A program made the translations under genes and the position numbers. A DNA stretch of 64,000 nt from Bacteroidales bacterium. Its GTDB lineage: Bacteria; Bacteroidota; Bacteroidia; Bacteroidales; Tenuifilaceae. The notes beneath the pieces were generated by a model, which saw nothing but the letters and a program-made list of their open reading frames with translations, ran no database searches and was not told the origin of the DNA. Position 1 is the first letter of the stretch; the number at the start of each line of letters is the position of its first letter. The stretch is taken from NCBI GenBank assembly GCA_013376985.1, contig JACABB010000004.1, forward strand, positions 67,658 to 131,657, written 5' to 3'. Shown here piece after piece: positions 1 to 8,012 of the stretch.

Positions 1-596
1 AAAGCTATTGCAGCATCACCAGCCCCTCGATAAATTCCATTAAGTATGAACAGGAACATGATTGTGATATTTCCACCAAGCATAAGTTTGGTATATCCCC
101 CATGGGCAGATATCGTCTCGTGGCTTGCGCCCATTATACTGAGCAACTTATCGCTAAAAAAGATTCCAACTAGCGAAATAAATATCGAAACAGATCCTGC
201 AACAAGCATTGCTTGAAATGCGGCATTTGCTGCTTTTCGTGAATCCTTTTCGCCAATACGGCGAGAGACAACTGCCGTAGCAGATATTGCAAACCCAATG
301 CCGAAAGCATAAACCAATGTTAGTAGCGACTCTGTGAGTCCTACAATCGAAGTTGCATCGGAGCCTAATTTAGAGACAAAGAAAATATCAACAATTGTAA
401 ATATCGATTCCATCGACATTTCGAGTACCATAGGAATAGAAAGCAGTATTAATGCTTTCCGAAGGCTAATTGAGGTATAGTCAGCCTCGGTACCCTTAAT
501 TGCATCGGAAATATCTTTAAGAAATGATTTAATTCTTATTAAATAGTGTTTATAGTAATCACGTTTCATATCGTTTTCGTTTTCGGTGTTTAACAT
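1..596 (-). CDS. MATE-family multidrug/Na+ efflux transporter, N-terminal part (runs off left edge)
   Basis: Reading the minus strand from the ATG at 596 gives an open frame to base 1 with no stop, so the C-terminal part lies outside the window. The translation has a hydrophilic start of about 45 residues, then membrane helices beginning near 'LRKALILLSIPMVLE' and the hallmark MATE stretch ending 'NGIYRGAGDA'. MATE proteins export drugs or metabolites by Na+ or H+ antiport across the inner membrane. An internal ATG at 569 is an alternative start; neither has a visible Shine-Dalgarno. A 40-codon ORF with a good ribosome site ends inside the first codons of this gene, so translation may be coupled to it. 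Family assignment is firm; substrate is unknown. Confidence 0.85.
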   Translation of the reverse strand, partial: MLNTENENDMKRDYYKHYLIRIKSFLKDISDAIKGTEADYTSISLRKALILLSIPMVLEMSMESIFTIVDIFFVSKLGSDATSIVGLTESLLTLVYAFGIGFAISATAVVSRRIGEKDSRKAANAAFQAMLVAGSVSIFISLVGIFFSDKLLSIMGASHETISAHGGYTKLMLGGNITIMFLFILNGIYRGAGDAAIA

Positions 597-681
597 GAGA
601 ATTGAGAATTAAGAAATCGGTTTGTGTCCAAACAGCGAATACTGTTGACACAACGGTTGGAATAAATGCAGTAGGTTTCAT
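559..681 (-). CDS. short 40-aa leader ORF upstream of and overlapping the MATE gene
   Basis: ATG at 681 is preceded by GGAGG at 690-694 (minus strand) with 8-nt spacing, one of the clearest Shine-Dalgarno sites in the window. The frame encodes about 40 residues beginning MKPTAFIPTVVSTVFAVWTQ and ending in a basic run (KHRKRKRYET). Its stop at 559-561 lies inside the MATE coding region, 11 nt past the MATE ATG at 569. This geometry suggests a translated leader peptide or coupling ORF. I do not recognise the peptide. It could also be a chance ORF; the ribosome site and position are the only support. Confidence 0.45.
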   Translation of the reverse strand: MKPTAFIPTVVSTVFAVWTQTDFLILNSHVKHRKRKRYET

Positions 682-768
682 AGAAAAATCCTCCAAAAAT
701 TAAATTGTTAGTAATAAAAGTTAGTTGTGAAAAGAAAAATAAATGAAAAAATAGAAATAAAGGTAAAT

Positions 769-788
769 CCCTTAGCTGACGGCTAGGG
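769..788 (-). promoter_or_regulatory. stem-loop in the 5' leader of the MATE transcript
   Basis: On the minus strand the arms CCCTAGC and GCTAAGGG pair (one bulged A) around a CGTCA loop. It lies between the predicted -7 box at 848-855 and the leader ORF at 681, inside a leader of roughly 160 nt. No T-tract follows, so it is not a simple terminator. It does not match a riboswitch class I can name. Confidence 0.35.
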
Positions 789-847
789 TTCGTGGAGTAA
801 ATCGATCAATTTGAGTAAATTTCATCGTAGTAAGTTGTATAACTTTA

Positions 848-855
848 CAAATGTA
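848..855 (-). promoter_or_regulatory. Bacteroidota-type -7 promoter element for the MATE/leader transcript
   Basis: The minus strand reads TACATTTG, a perfect TAnnTTTG box. No good -33 TTG is visible at the usual spacing. It faces the divergent box at 911-918. Confidence 0.4.
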
Positions 856-910
856 TGAAGATTTCTAAAATAAGAAATATTTTAAAGTGAGATTTTTTTA
901 ATGATTTAGC

Positions 911-918
911 TAACTTTG
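911..918 (+). promoter_or_regulatory. -7 promoter element upstream of the PNPOx-like gene
   Basis: TAACTTTG matches TAnnTTTG and ends 26 nt before the ATG at 945 in very AT-rich DNA. The -33 region is weak. Confidence 0.45.
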
Positions 919-944
919 AAAATGTTTTAATAAATTATAATAAT

Positions 945-1367
945 ATGACAATTCAAGATTGTATCAAATTTACGAATGAAAATCCCATTTGTTATCTAGC
1001 AACAGTTGAGGGAGATCAGCCACATGTACGTGCTCTTGGTTTTTGGTTTGCCGATGAAACAGGATTTTACTTTCAAACAGGTGCATCAAAGGAGTTCTAT
1101 CATCAATTGAAAAATAATCCTAAAACCGAGGTCTGCTTTTACAAGAATGATAAAATGAATGGAAGCATGTTAAGGATTGCAGGAAAAGTTGAATTTTTGA
1201 ATGATAGTAAATTAAAGGAAAAGGTTCTTGAAGATAGACCTTTTATAAAAAACTTTGGATTTACTGCCCAAAGCCCCGATCTAATTATTTTCAGAATACC
1301 TCATGGGCAAGCACATTTCTGGATGATGGATAATAATTTCAAACCTAAACAGATAATCGAGTTTTAG
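945..1367 (+). CDS. pyridoxamine 5'-phosphate oxidase-like FMN-binding split-barrel protein
   Basis: The 140-residue product matches the small split-barrel flavoproteins of the PNPOx-like superfamily: an N-terminal helix (TIQDCIKFTNENP), the strand 'CYLATVEGDQPHVRALGFW', and 'GFYFQTGASKEFYHQLKNNP', where the family contacts the FMN phosphate. Proteins of this size usually bind FMN, F420 or heme and act as small reductases or as general-stress flavoproteins. Full PNPOx enzymes of vitamin B6 synthesis are longer (about 200 residues), so a biosynthetic role is unlikely. The gene stands alone, with its own -7 box upstream and the divergent MATE transcript behind it. The substrate cannot be read from sequence. 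Confidence 0.85.
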   Translation: MTIQDCIKFTNENPICYLATVEGDQPHVRALGFWFADETGFYFQTGASKEFYHQLKNNPKTEVCFYKNDKMNGSMLRIAGKVEFLNDSKLKEKVLEDRPFIKNFGFTAQSPDLIIFRIPHGQAHFWMMDNNFKPKQIIEF

Positions 1368-1473
1368 AATTTTTTGACGATTCTTCGATGCTAGGTTTCT
1401 AATAATTTTCATTAAGATCTTTTGCACTTATACTTTGAACTGCAAAAAATAAATTATTAGTTTAATTAAATAG

Positions 1474-1481
1474 TAACTTTG
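1474..1481 (+). promoter_or_regulatory. -7 promoter element upstream of the TerB-like gene
   Basis: TAACTTTG is a perfect TAnnTTTG match, 93 nt upstream of the ATG at 1575, identical to the box ahead of the previous gene. No clear -33 TTG is seen. Confidence 0.4.
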
Positions 1482-1574
1482 TCGCTAAGATGAGGTTTTA
1501 ATAAATTATTGACTTTTTTATAAGGTCAATTTATAAAACCCTTTAGTTATTTACCAATTAATGCTAAATCTATT

Positions 1575-2003
1575 ATGGGTATTGAGAATAACCTTAATAA
1601 TGAAAAGGAATCTAGTAAAAAACATTTTCTCAACTTAGTTCAAATTGCTGGTGCTGATGGTGTTATAAATAAATCGGAGTTAGAACTACTTCATAGCATG
1701 GGAAAGCATCTTGGTTTTTCTGATTCCGAGATTGATGAGTATATTCAGAAAAGAGATTCAAAAAAATATACACCTCCCATTGAATTGGTGGAACGATTTC
1801 ATCTTCTTTACGATGTAGTATCTATGGCATTAGCAGATGGCGTGCTTTTCAAAAATGAAATGCTGATGATTAAACAACTAGCAGCTGCTTCGGGCTTTAA
1901 TGATCATGATTCAGAGCATATTATTAATCTTTTGATTAATGGCATTAAATACAAGAAGACAGAAGAGGAACTCTTCCTTTCATTTAAACAAAGAAAGGTT
2001 TAA
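1575..2003 (+). CDS. TerB-like (tellurite-resistance fold) small protein
   Basis: The 142-residue, all-helical protein contains two repeats with acidic loops, 'GADGVINKSELELL' and 'ALADGVLFKNEMLMI', about 75 residues apart. This paired motif is typical of the TerB/TerB-like fold, where acidic loops can bind metal ions. There is no signal peptide or membrane segment, so it is cytoplasmic. No other ter genes are nearby, so a tellurite role is not implied. It ends 10 bp before the convergent stop of the lipoprotein gene at 2014. Fold assignment is moderate; function is unknown. Confidence 0.65.
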   Translation: MGIENNLNNEKESSKKHFLNLVQIAGADGVINKSELELLHSMGKHLGFSDSEIDEYIQKRDSKKYTPPIELVERFHLLYDVVSMALADGVLFKNEMLMIKQLAAASGFNDHDSEHIINLLINGIKYKKTEEELFLSFKQRKV

Positions 2004-2013
2004 TTGCTAAACG

Positions 2014-3117
2014 TTAGTTGAATTTTTTTGCCAATTCCCTCCAAATCGCCCTTTGGAAGTTCTCTCCCTTATCTCCACCATAAAGATCGAGGTAAGATTT
2101 TTCGGCAGGTTTTAGGGGAATTGCTTTTATCTTCTCATCTATTTTATAAAGATCGTTCACCTCTGGGTGAAATTGTACACCCAATATGTTTTTATAACTT
2201 GCATGGGTAATAGATTCTACAACCTTTCCATCCATTGACCATGCTAATATCTTAATCCCTCTTCCCAATTTCTTGACGCATTGGTGATGACTACTCAGTA
2301 CATAAGGGTGTATTGTATCGTTTGATACATAGGAAGCCAAAGGAGAATCCTTTTCAATAGCTATTTGATGGTAGTTATCAGAGGTTACCTCATCATCAGT
2401 TCCATAGTTTGTTTGATAATTTCGATGCTGCTGATTTTGCTTAAGTTTAAATATATCCTCCAATGTTTTCAAGCCATACAGTTCTGTTGGAATATCCTGA
2501 TACATAGTTCCCCCTGTGGCTACATTAATACTCTGCATCCCAAGGCAAATACCGAGAATGGGGTAATCGGGTCGATTCTTTAGAAGAGGAGTAAAAGTAG
2601 TATCCTGATTTCCTCCCAACATGTGGAACAAAAAAGATAGCTCCATATAGTGCCTGTAAGGATCTGTGATTATAGTTAAAAGATTAGTCTGTTCTCCATA
2701 GCAAGCAGGGGGAATATCAGGGCCTCCAAAAAAGATTGCGCCATTGGAATTCTCAAATAGTTTAGTGAAAACTTCGGTACATGAGTTTTTCTTAAAGATA
2801 TTTTCGGGTGATAATTCAGAGGTAATTTTCACTAATGATATATTGTTTATGCCCTCTTTACGTATATAATCTTCTGTATTTGAGTAATCAAACTTTTCCT
2901 GAGCATGATAAACTCCAATTGCCTTATAACCATTGGGTAATGGGAAAATATTGCTTTTTACTAAGTACTCAAATGTTTTAACATTATTAACCGTTGGGTG
3001 CATTAGGATAATATGCTTCTCCTTGGGATTTATTGAAAATTCTGAACTCTGAGGTGATTTTTTATTTGCGCATCCAGAAATTAAAAGGGCTGCAACAATA
3101 ATAATATTTAGTCTCAT
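2014..3117 (-). CDS. exported lipoprotein with class I glutamine amidotransferase (peptidase C26-like) domain
   Basis: The first 16 residues form a lipoprotein signal ending in lipobox LISGC, so the mature protein should be lipid-anchored outside the inner membrane. The body has the class I amidotransferase nucleophile elbow 'GICLGMQ' (Cys near residue 190) and the catalytic His in 'VQFHPE' (near residue 317), plus 'FFGGPDIPP' upstream. The closest concept is gamma-glutamyl-GABA hydrolase/PuuD or gamma-glutamyl hydrolase (peptidase C26). Those are normally cytoplasmic in bacteria, so the lipoprotein signal points to hydrolysis of gamma-glutamyl substrates in the envelope. At 367 residues it is longer than PuuD (about 250), with inserts around 80-130 and 220-260. 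It stands apart from the kinases upstream by 150 bp. Confidence 0.75.
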   Translation of the reverse strand: MRLNIIIVAALLISGCANKKSPQSSEFSINPKEKHIILMHPTVNNVKTFEYLVKSNIFPLPNGYKAIGVYHAQEKFDYSNTEDYIRKEGINNISLVKITSELSPENIFKKNSCTEVFTKLFENSNGAIFFGGPDIPPACYGEQTNLLTIITDPYRHYMELSFLFHMLGGNQDTTFTPLLKNRPDYPILGICLGMQSINVATGGTMYQDIPTELYGLKTLEDIFKLKQNQQHRNYQTNYGTDDEVTSDNYHQIAIEKDSPLASYVSNDTIHPYVLSSHHQCVKKLGRGIKILAWSMDGKVVESITHASYKNILGVQFHPEVNDLYKIDEKIKAIPLKPAEKSYLDLYGGDKGENFQRAIWRELAKKFN

Positions 3118-3265
3118 ACCTATTGCTATTTATTTTGGTACTCATTAGGTTGTAATAATAGTGAAAAAACACATAGGATGAGATAGAACGCCTAGGTCAA
3201 ATTTCAATTTTAAAGTTGGAATTAGTAATTATTAGGAACTATAAACGCTAACAATCAGTGATAAT

Positions 3266-5773
3266 TTAGGTCAGAGGTATTGTGAAGAAGAATTTTGCCC
3301 CATTCCCTTTAACGCTCTCAACCCAAATTTTACCACCCATTAATTCAACTAACGATTTTGAAATTGCTAATCCTAGACCGGTTCCAGATGATGAGTTATT
3401 ATTTCCTTCAACCTTGCGAAATCGTTCAAAAATCAGGGAATAGTTTTCTTTATCAATACCTATCCCGTCGTCTTTTACGAATATCTCAACAAAACAATCA
3501 TTTACTGTATAGCCCATTTCAACATTACCCTTTTCGGTAAACTTTATGGCATTAGTTACAAGATTGCTTATAACTTGTTTGATTTTTATTTCATCGGATT
3601 GGATTATTAGCGGTCTTGAATTTCTTGGTATTGATAGTATCAGATTAATCCTCTTTTGATTAGCCATTTCACTATACAAATCAAAGATATCTGTAACCAC
3701 CTGCTTTAGAATAACATTAGTTTTATTTAATGTAGCCTGACCTGCTTCAATTTTTGAAATATCAATTATATCATTAATTATTGATAATAGCTGATTGCTG
3801 GACTTAATGATAATATCAACATATTTTTTTTGCTCATCATTAGCTTCACAGGAACGTTGAAGGAGTCCACTAAAACCAACTATTCCATTCATCGGAGTCC
3901 TAATTTCATGCGACATATTTGCCAAGAATGCCGATTTAAGTTTATCGCTCTCCTGCGCTTTCTCAGTGGCTTTTATGAGTTTCTCGTTAATCTCTCTAAT
4001 TCTTTGATTGGTTTCGTTCAATTCTTCGTTTAGGGTTTGATACTCGGCATTCTGTTTTCTTAATAGATGCTCGCTTTCGAGGATTCGTTTTTCAGCATTT
4101 CTGCGCTCCGTTATGTCAGTTGCAACGCTCATCATACCTTTTATCTCTTTATCTTTCCCAAATAATGGTGAAAAAAGAGTATCGAAAGTTATTCCCTTAA
4201 TCGTAATGTCTTTGCGAAGAGTTTTCCCATTCTCAAGAACTAATCTTAAAATTCTTAATATTTCTGGGTATTCTTTGCACACTTCGAAAATGGATTCTCC
4301 AACCAACTGTCCAGGTTTTAAGTCAATCTTTGATAAGCCAATACCCTCAGAAAGGGTAAAAATGCCCCACAAATTAGTTGTAAAAATTATAATAGGTGTG
4401 CTAGTAATAACAACACGGAAACGCTCCTCGCTTTCTTTAATAGCCTCGTTTGTTAACTCCTTTTCAGTAATATCTCTGATTATTGAAATATAAGTGTCAT
4501 TTGGCATCTTTTTAGAACTCATTTCAACGATAACCTCGCTACCATCTTTTCTCCCAATAATCCTTTTATTGATTATACCTTTTCCTTCAAGTAAAAGATC
4601 ATAAGGGATAGGGTTTATAATTAACGAATTTTGTGAAAACAGGCTGCATATGTTCTTTCCAAGCAACTCATCCGCAGAATATCCAGTTAAATCTTTGGCT
4701 TTGAGATTGGCTCCAATAATATCACCATTACTATCTTCTATAAGTATTGTATCTGCAGCTAATTCGATGATTGTTCTATATTTTTCTTCAGACTTTAAAA
4801 GATCATTTTCTACCTTTTTCTTTTCCGTTATATCTATACCAACACATAGTAACTCTAATGTATCGGTGTCATCCTCTTGAATGGCTCTACAAGTCCATGA
4901 TATCCATTTCCTATCACCATTTTTACATATAATCTCAACTTCTAATGTCTTATACGTTTTCTGATTTTGAAATAGTTCATCGATAATATCTGCAAATTCT
5001 CGTAAATTTTTTTTATTATTTTCTACTAATGAACCAACAACTGATTTTCCCAGGAGTTCTTCCTGTTTATATCCAAAGTTACTCTGAGCAAAAGTGTTAA
5101 CGAATATGATTCTACCAAAGCGGTTGAGTTTAATAATTGTACTGGATGCCCTCTCAACAAGTAAACGATAATTTTCCTCGCTGTTTTTTAACGATATAAT
5201 CATCATTCTTCCTAATTCTTGGAATGTAAAGAGTAGGCAAATTAATAGGGAACCTATAGGATATAAGATTAATACAGGTAAGGCAATTCTCTTAAAAACT
5301 TCATTTATAAGATTTGAAGGTAGGGTTAATGTTAAAACTAGCATGTTAATATGAACAATCACCCCAAAAAGGAACAGGTAACCAATTTTGTTTGATTTGG
5401 GATATTTTTTTCGAATGTAATGGTAAATAACACCAAGCATAGAGCTGGATACAATAACGCTGATACCCATTAGTGTACCAGCACCACCTAGATAGAGTCT
5501 ATATATTAAACTTATTATTGTAGAGATAATTGCAACTACTGGCCCTCCAAAAAAAGCACCAATGCTTAGAATAATACTTCTACCATCAAAAATAATTCCA
5601 GGCTGTAATTTAAGTGGATTCATCATTCCAGTAATTGCTACAAGTCCGAATAGGATACCTGCCATCAGCTGGTGCCAAAGCGATGAGTAATCCCATTTTC
5701 GAGAAATTAAGCTATAAAGAATACTAAGCGTTAGAAGTAGAGTGATATTATTGATTAGCGATTGAATAATCAT
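3266..5773 (-). CDS. LytS-type 5TM sensor histidine kinase with three PAS domains
   Basis: I start this gene at the ATG at 5773; an in-frame TTG lies 27 nt upstream. The N-terminal ~200 residues contain five to six helices with '[19 protein letters not shown]' and 'GGAGTLMGI', the signature of the 5TMR-LYT membrane module of LytS-like sensors. Three PAS domains follow (roughly 200-320, 325-440, 445-560), then a coiled coil, HisKA with '[11 protein letters not shown]' (His near 615) and a HATPase with N, G1 (DDGIGI) and G2 (GTGLGLAI) boxes. There is no receiver domain, so phosphate must pass to a separate regulator. LytS-family modules in other bacteria sense small carbon compounds or membrane state; the ligand here is unknown. 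It is the last gene of the minus-strand signalling block. Confidence 0.9.
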   Translation of the reverse strand: MIIQSLINNITLLLTLSILYSLISRKWDYSSLWHQLMAGILFGLVAITGMMNPLKLQPGIIFDGRSIILSIGAFFGGPVVAIISTIISLIYRLYLGGAGTLMGISVIVSSSMLGVIYHYIRKKYPKSNKIGYLFLFGVIVHINMLVLTLTLPSNLINEVFKRIALPVLILYPIGSLLICLLFTFQELGRMMIISLKNSEENYRLLVERASSTIIKLNRFGRIIFVNTFAQSNFGYKQEELLGKSVVGSLVENNKKNLREFADIIDELFQNQKTYKTLEVEIICKNGDRKWISWTCRAIQEDDTDTLELLCVGIDITEKKKVENDLLKSEEKYRTIIELAADTILIEDSNGDIIGANLKAKDLTGYSADELLGKNICSLFSQNSLIINPIPYDLLLEGKGIINKRIIGRKDGSEVIVEMSSKKMPNDTYISIIRDITEKELTNEAIKESEERFRVVITSTPIIIFTTNLWGIFTLSEGIGLSKIDLKPGQLVGESIFEVCKEYPEILRILRLVLENGKTLRKDITIKGITFDTLFSPLFGKDKEIKGMMSVATDITERRNAEKRILESEHLLRKQNAEYQTLNEELNETNQRIREINEKLIKATEKAQESDKLKSAFLANMSHEIRTPMNGIVGFSGLLQRSCEANDEQKKYVDIIIKSSNQLLSIINDIIDISKIEAGQATLNKTNVILKQVVTDIFDLYSEMANQKRINLILSIPRNSRPLIIQSDEIKIKQVISNLVTNAIKFTEKGNVEMGYTVNDCFVEIFVKDDGIGIDKENYSLIFERFRKVEGNNNSSSGTGLGLAISKSLVELMGGKIWVESVKGNGAKFFFTIPLT

Positions 5774-6003
5774 AGCAATTGAAGAATTTCTACGTATCAA
5801 AAATAACCTTATAGTATAGAAATGGCAAGGGAAATGAGCTGTTTAAAGGATGATATTACTCACCTTAAAATTTGACTTTGGATAACTATTTTTTGATAGA
5901 ATAGGATAACGAAGAACAATCAATCTTAAATACAAAAAAAGTAGTATTTTAACGTGAACTTCTCTAACACGAGGTTTTAAAGCTACTTTATACATTGATG
6001 TAT

Positions 6004-7542
6004 TTATTCTTCCGATAAGTTATTCTTATGTGTTTTTTTGGGAATATTAAAATAGAAAGTTGATCCTATTCCAATTTGGCTTTCTACCCATATTTTACCA
6101 CCATGCTTTTCAACAAAGTCTTTGCATATTAGCAGGCCTAATCCTGTTCCTTTTTCGTTTGCTGTGCCCTCTGTTGTATGTACATGCGAAATATCAAACA
6201 GGCTAGTGAGTACTTTTGGATTAATACCTACCCCATTATCTGAAACAGATATTGTTATGTTATCGGTATCTCCATTGATATTAATAATTATCTCACCCCC
6301 ATTATTTGTGAATTTTATTGCATTTGAAATAAGGTTTCGTAAGGTTGTTTTTAGCATTTCAGAATCTGCAAATAAATATATATCACTTGACCTTGAGCAT
6401 TTAATTGTAATATTTTTTGCATCAGCATTTAATTTTAAAGTATCAAGAATATTATTGTAGATATCACTAAAATTTAATTTTTTAGGCTCAAATGGAATCT
6501 TCCCAGATTGTGTTCTTGCCCAAAGTAAAATATCTTCCAATAATTTATAAGTATTTTGAGCTGTATTAAAAATTATATTAATCTGATTTTCAATTGTATT
6601 TATATCATATTCTCTTACTTTTTCAGTAAGTAAATCTAAGTAGCCAAGTATCAAATTGAAAGGACTTTTTAAATCGTGGGCAAGTATTGAGATAAATCGA
6701 TCTTTATCGGCATTTAATTCTTTTAAAAGGATTTCATCTGCTTTTAGTTTTTCTTCGGCAAGTTTTCGCTCAGTAATATTTCGCACGGTAGTTATAACAC
6801 CAACTATTTCGCCTGAAGTACTTAATAATGGTGCTGTTGTCTCTGTAATCCATCCAGATTTTCCTGTTGAAGGGATATTCAAGAATATATCCCTTTCTTG
6901 GATATTAGTTCCCTGAAGAGCTTTCTCAAGGATAAGATTAACACCAATGTCGCCTAAAAATGGAAATAATTCTAAAAATTTTTTTCCTACTACTTCGTAA
7001 AAAGGAATTCCAGTTAATTTCTCCATGAATGGATTCCAAACCTGATAATTCAAGTTTAGATCATATACAATTATTCCTTCCTGAGCGCTTCGTATTATCT
7101 GTTTGTTGAATTGATTCGATTCTATTAATGCTTGTTCCGCTTGTTTAAGCTTATTCTCGTTTTCAATTTCTCTGGCAACCTTCCTTATAACTAGAATTAT
7201 CAAATCAAGTAGATTACTATCCTTAATAATATAATCCTTAGCGCCAAGTTTCATCATCTCAACGGCCACACTCTCATCACCTTGTCCGGTCGAAACTATA
7301 AAGTGAGGTACATGTAGTTTTCTTTTTCTCAACTCATGGATAAATTCTTCGCCATTCAAATCAGGTAAATTGTAATCCAGCGTCATTAAAAAAGGTTTAT
7401 TCTCAGTGAGCCAATCAATTGCATCATGAGCGGAGGACATGCACATAGTTTTATAACCGATACCTTCGATTCTTTCTACAAGTAATTCACTTAACCCAGC
7501 ATCATCTTCAATAATGAGGATTATTTTGGAGTTATCTTCCAT
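6004..7542 (-). CDS. cytoplasmic REC-PAS-histidine kinase hybrid
   Basis: The 512-residue protein begins with a receiver domain (acidic pair EDD, phospho-Asp in 'LMTLDYNLPDLNG', Lys in 'YIIKD'), followed by a PAS domain (about 145-265), HisKA with 'LAHDLKSPFNLILGY' and a HATPase with DNGVGI and GTGLGLLI boxes. No membrane segment or signal is present, so it acts in the cytoplasm. An N-terminal receiver means it can accept phosphate from another kinase and relay it through its own His. The gene starts 18 nt after the stop of the single-domain regulator at 7561, suggesting co-transcription. Its HisKA/HATPase resembles those of the kinases ending at 31996 and 38022, which share 'LAHDLK-PFN'. Confidence 0.9.
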   Translation of the reverse strand: MEDNSKIILIIEDDAGLSELLVERIEGIGYKTMCMSSAHDAIDWLTENKPFLMTLDYNLPDLNGEEFIHELRKRKLHVPHFIVSTGQGDESVAVEMMKLGAKDYIIKDSNLLDLIILVIRKVAREIENENKLKQAEQALIESNQFNKQIIRSAQEGIIVYDLNLNYQVWNPFMEKLTGIPFYEVVGKKFLELFPFLGDIGVNLILEKALQGTNIQERDIFLNIPSTGKSGWITETTAPLLSTSGEIVGVITTVRNITERKLAEEKLKADEILLKELNADKDRFISILAHDLKSPFNLILGYLDLLTEKVREYDINTIENQINIIFNTAQNTYKLLEDILLWARTQSGKIPFEPKKLNFSDIYNNILDTLKLNADAKNITIKCSRSSDIYLFADSEMLKTTLRNLISNAIKFTNNGGEIIININGDTDNITISVSDNGVGINPKVLTSLFDISHVHTTEGTANEKGTGLGLLICKDFVEKHGGKIWVESQIGIGSTFYFNIPKKTHKNNLSEE

Positions 7543-7560
7543 AAAAATACTTGTTGATAT

Positions 7561-7992
7561 TTATACTTTTACAATCTGTATGAATAAGCTTAACCGCTTC
7601 AGGGTTTCTGCAAACTTAATAAAGTCAACAGGTTTGGTTATATAGATATTACAACCCATTCTGTAGCATGCTTCGACCTCCCGCGGATCATCAGTTGTTG
7701 TGAGCATCACAACGGGAATTTCTTTAAGATTCTCATCTGCTTTAATCCTTTTTAACACCTCAATGCCATTCATTTTTGGCATATTTATATCAAGTAGTAA
7801 TAGGTAATTCTTATTTTTATTGCGAATTACATTATCCCCAGTGTTAGATAAATATTTCCAAACCTCCTCGCCATTTGAAAATCGGATTATTTCATTACGA
7901 ACACCCGATTCCTCAAGGCCTTCTTTGATGAGCTCGGCGTGGCCATCATCATCCTCAGCAATTAGAATTATCATTTCTTTGTAACTTTCCAT
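7561..7992 (-). CDS. single-domain response regulator (CheY/Rcp1-like)
   Basis: The 143 residues form a complete receiver and nothing else: acidic cluster 'AEDDDGHAE', phospho-acceptor in 'LLLLDINMPKMNG', Thr in 'VVMLTTTDD' and Lys in 'IYITKPVDF'. The extended form with a long loop after the first helix is typical of Rcp1-type regulators that accept phosphate from phytochrome-like or PAS kinases. It has no output domain, so it acts by protein contact or as a shuttle to the REC-PAS kinase just downstream. It sits 20 nt after the stop of the Cache kinase at 8013, so these genes are probably one transcript. Confidence 0.92.
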   Translation of the reverse strand: MESYKEMIILIAEDDDGHAELIKEGLEESGVRNEIIRFSNGEEVWKYLSNTGDNVIRNKNKNYLLLLDINMPKMNGIEVLKRIKADENLKEIPVVMLTTTDDPREVEACYRMGCNIYITKPVDFIKFAETLKRLSLFIQIVKV

Positions 7993-8012
7993 TATTAAAG
8001 AAATTATTAAGT

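Noticed and set aside
769-788. Known riboswitch
   Set aside because: The short stem-loop lacks the conserved cores of the classes I can recall (TPP, cobalamin, SAM, fluoride, guanidine).
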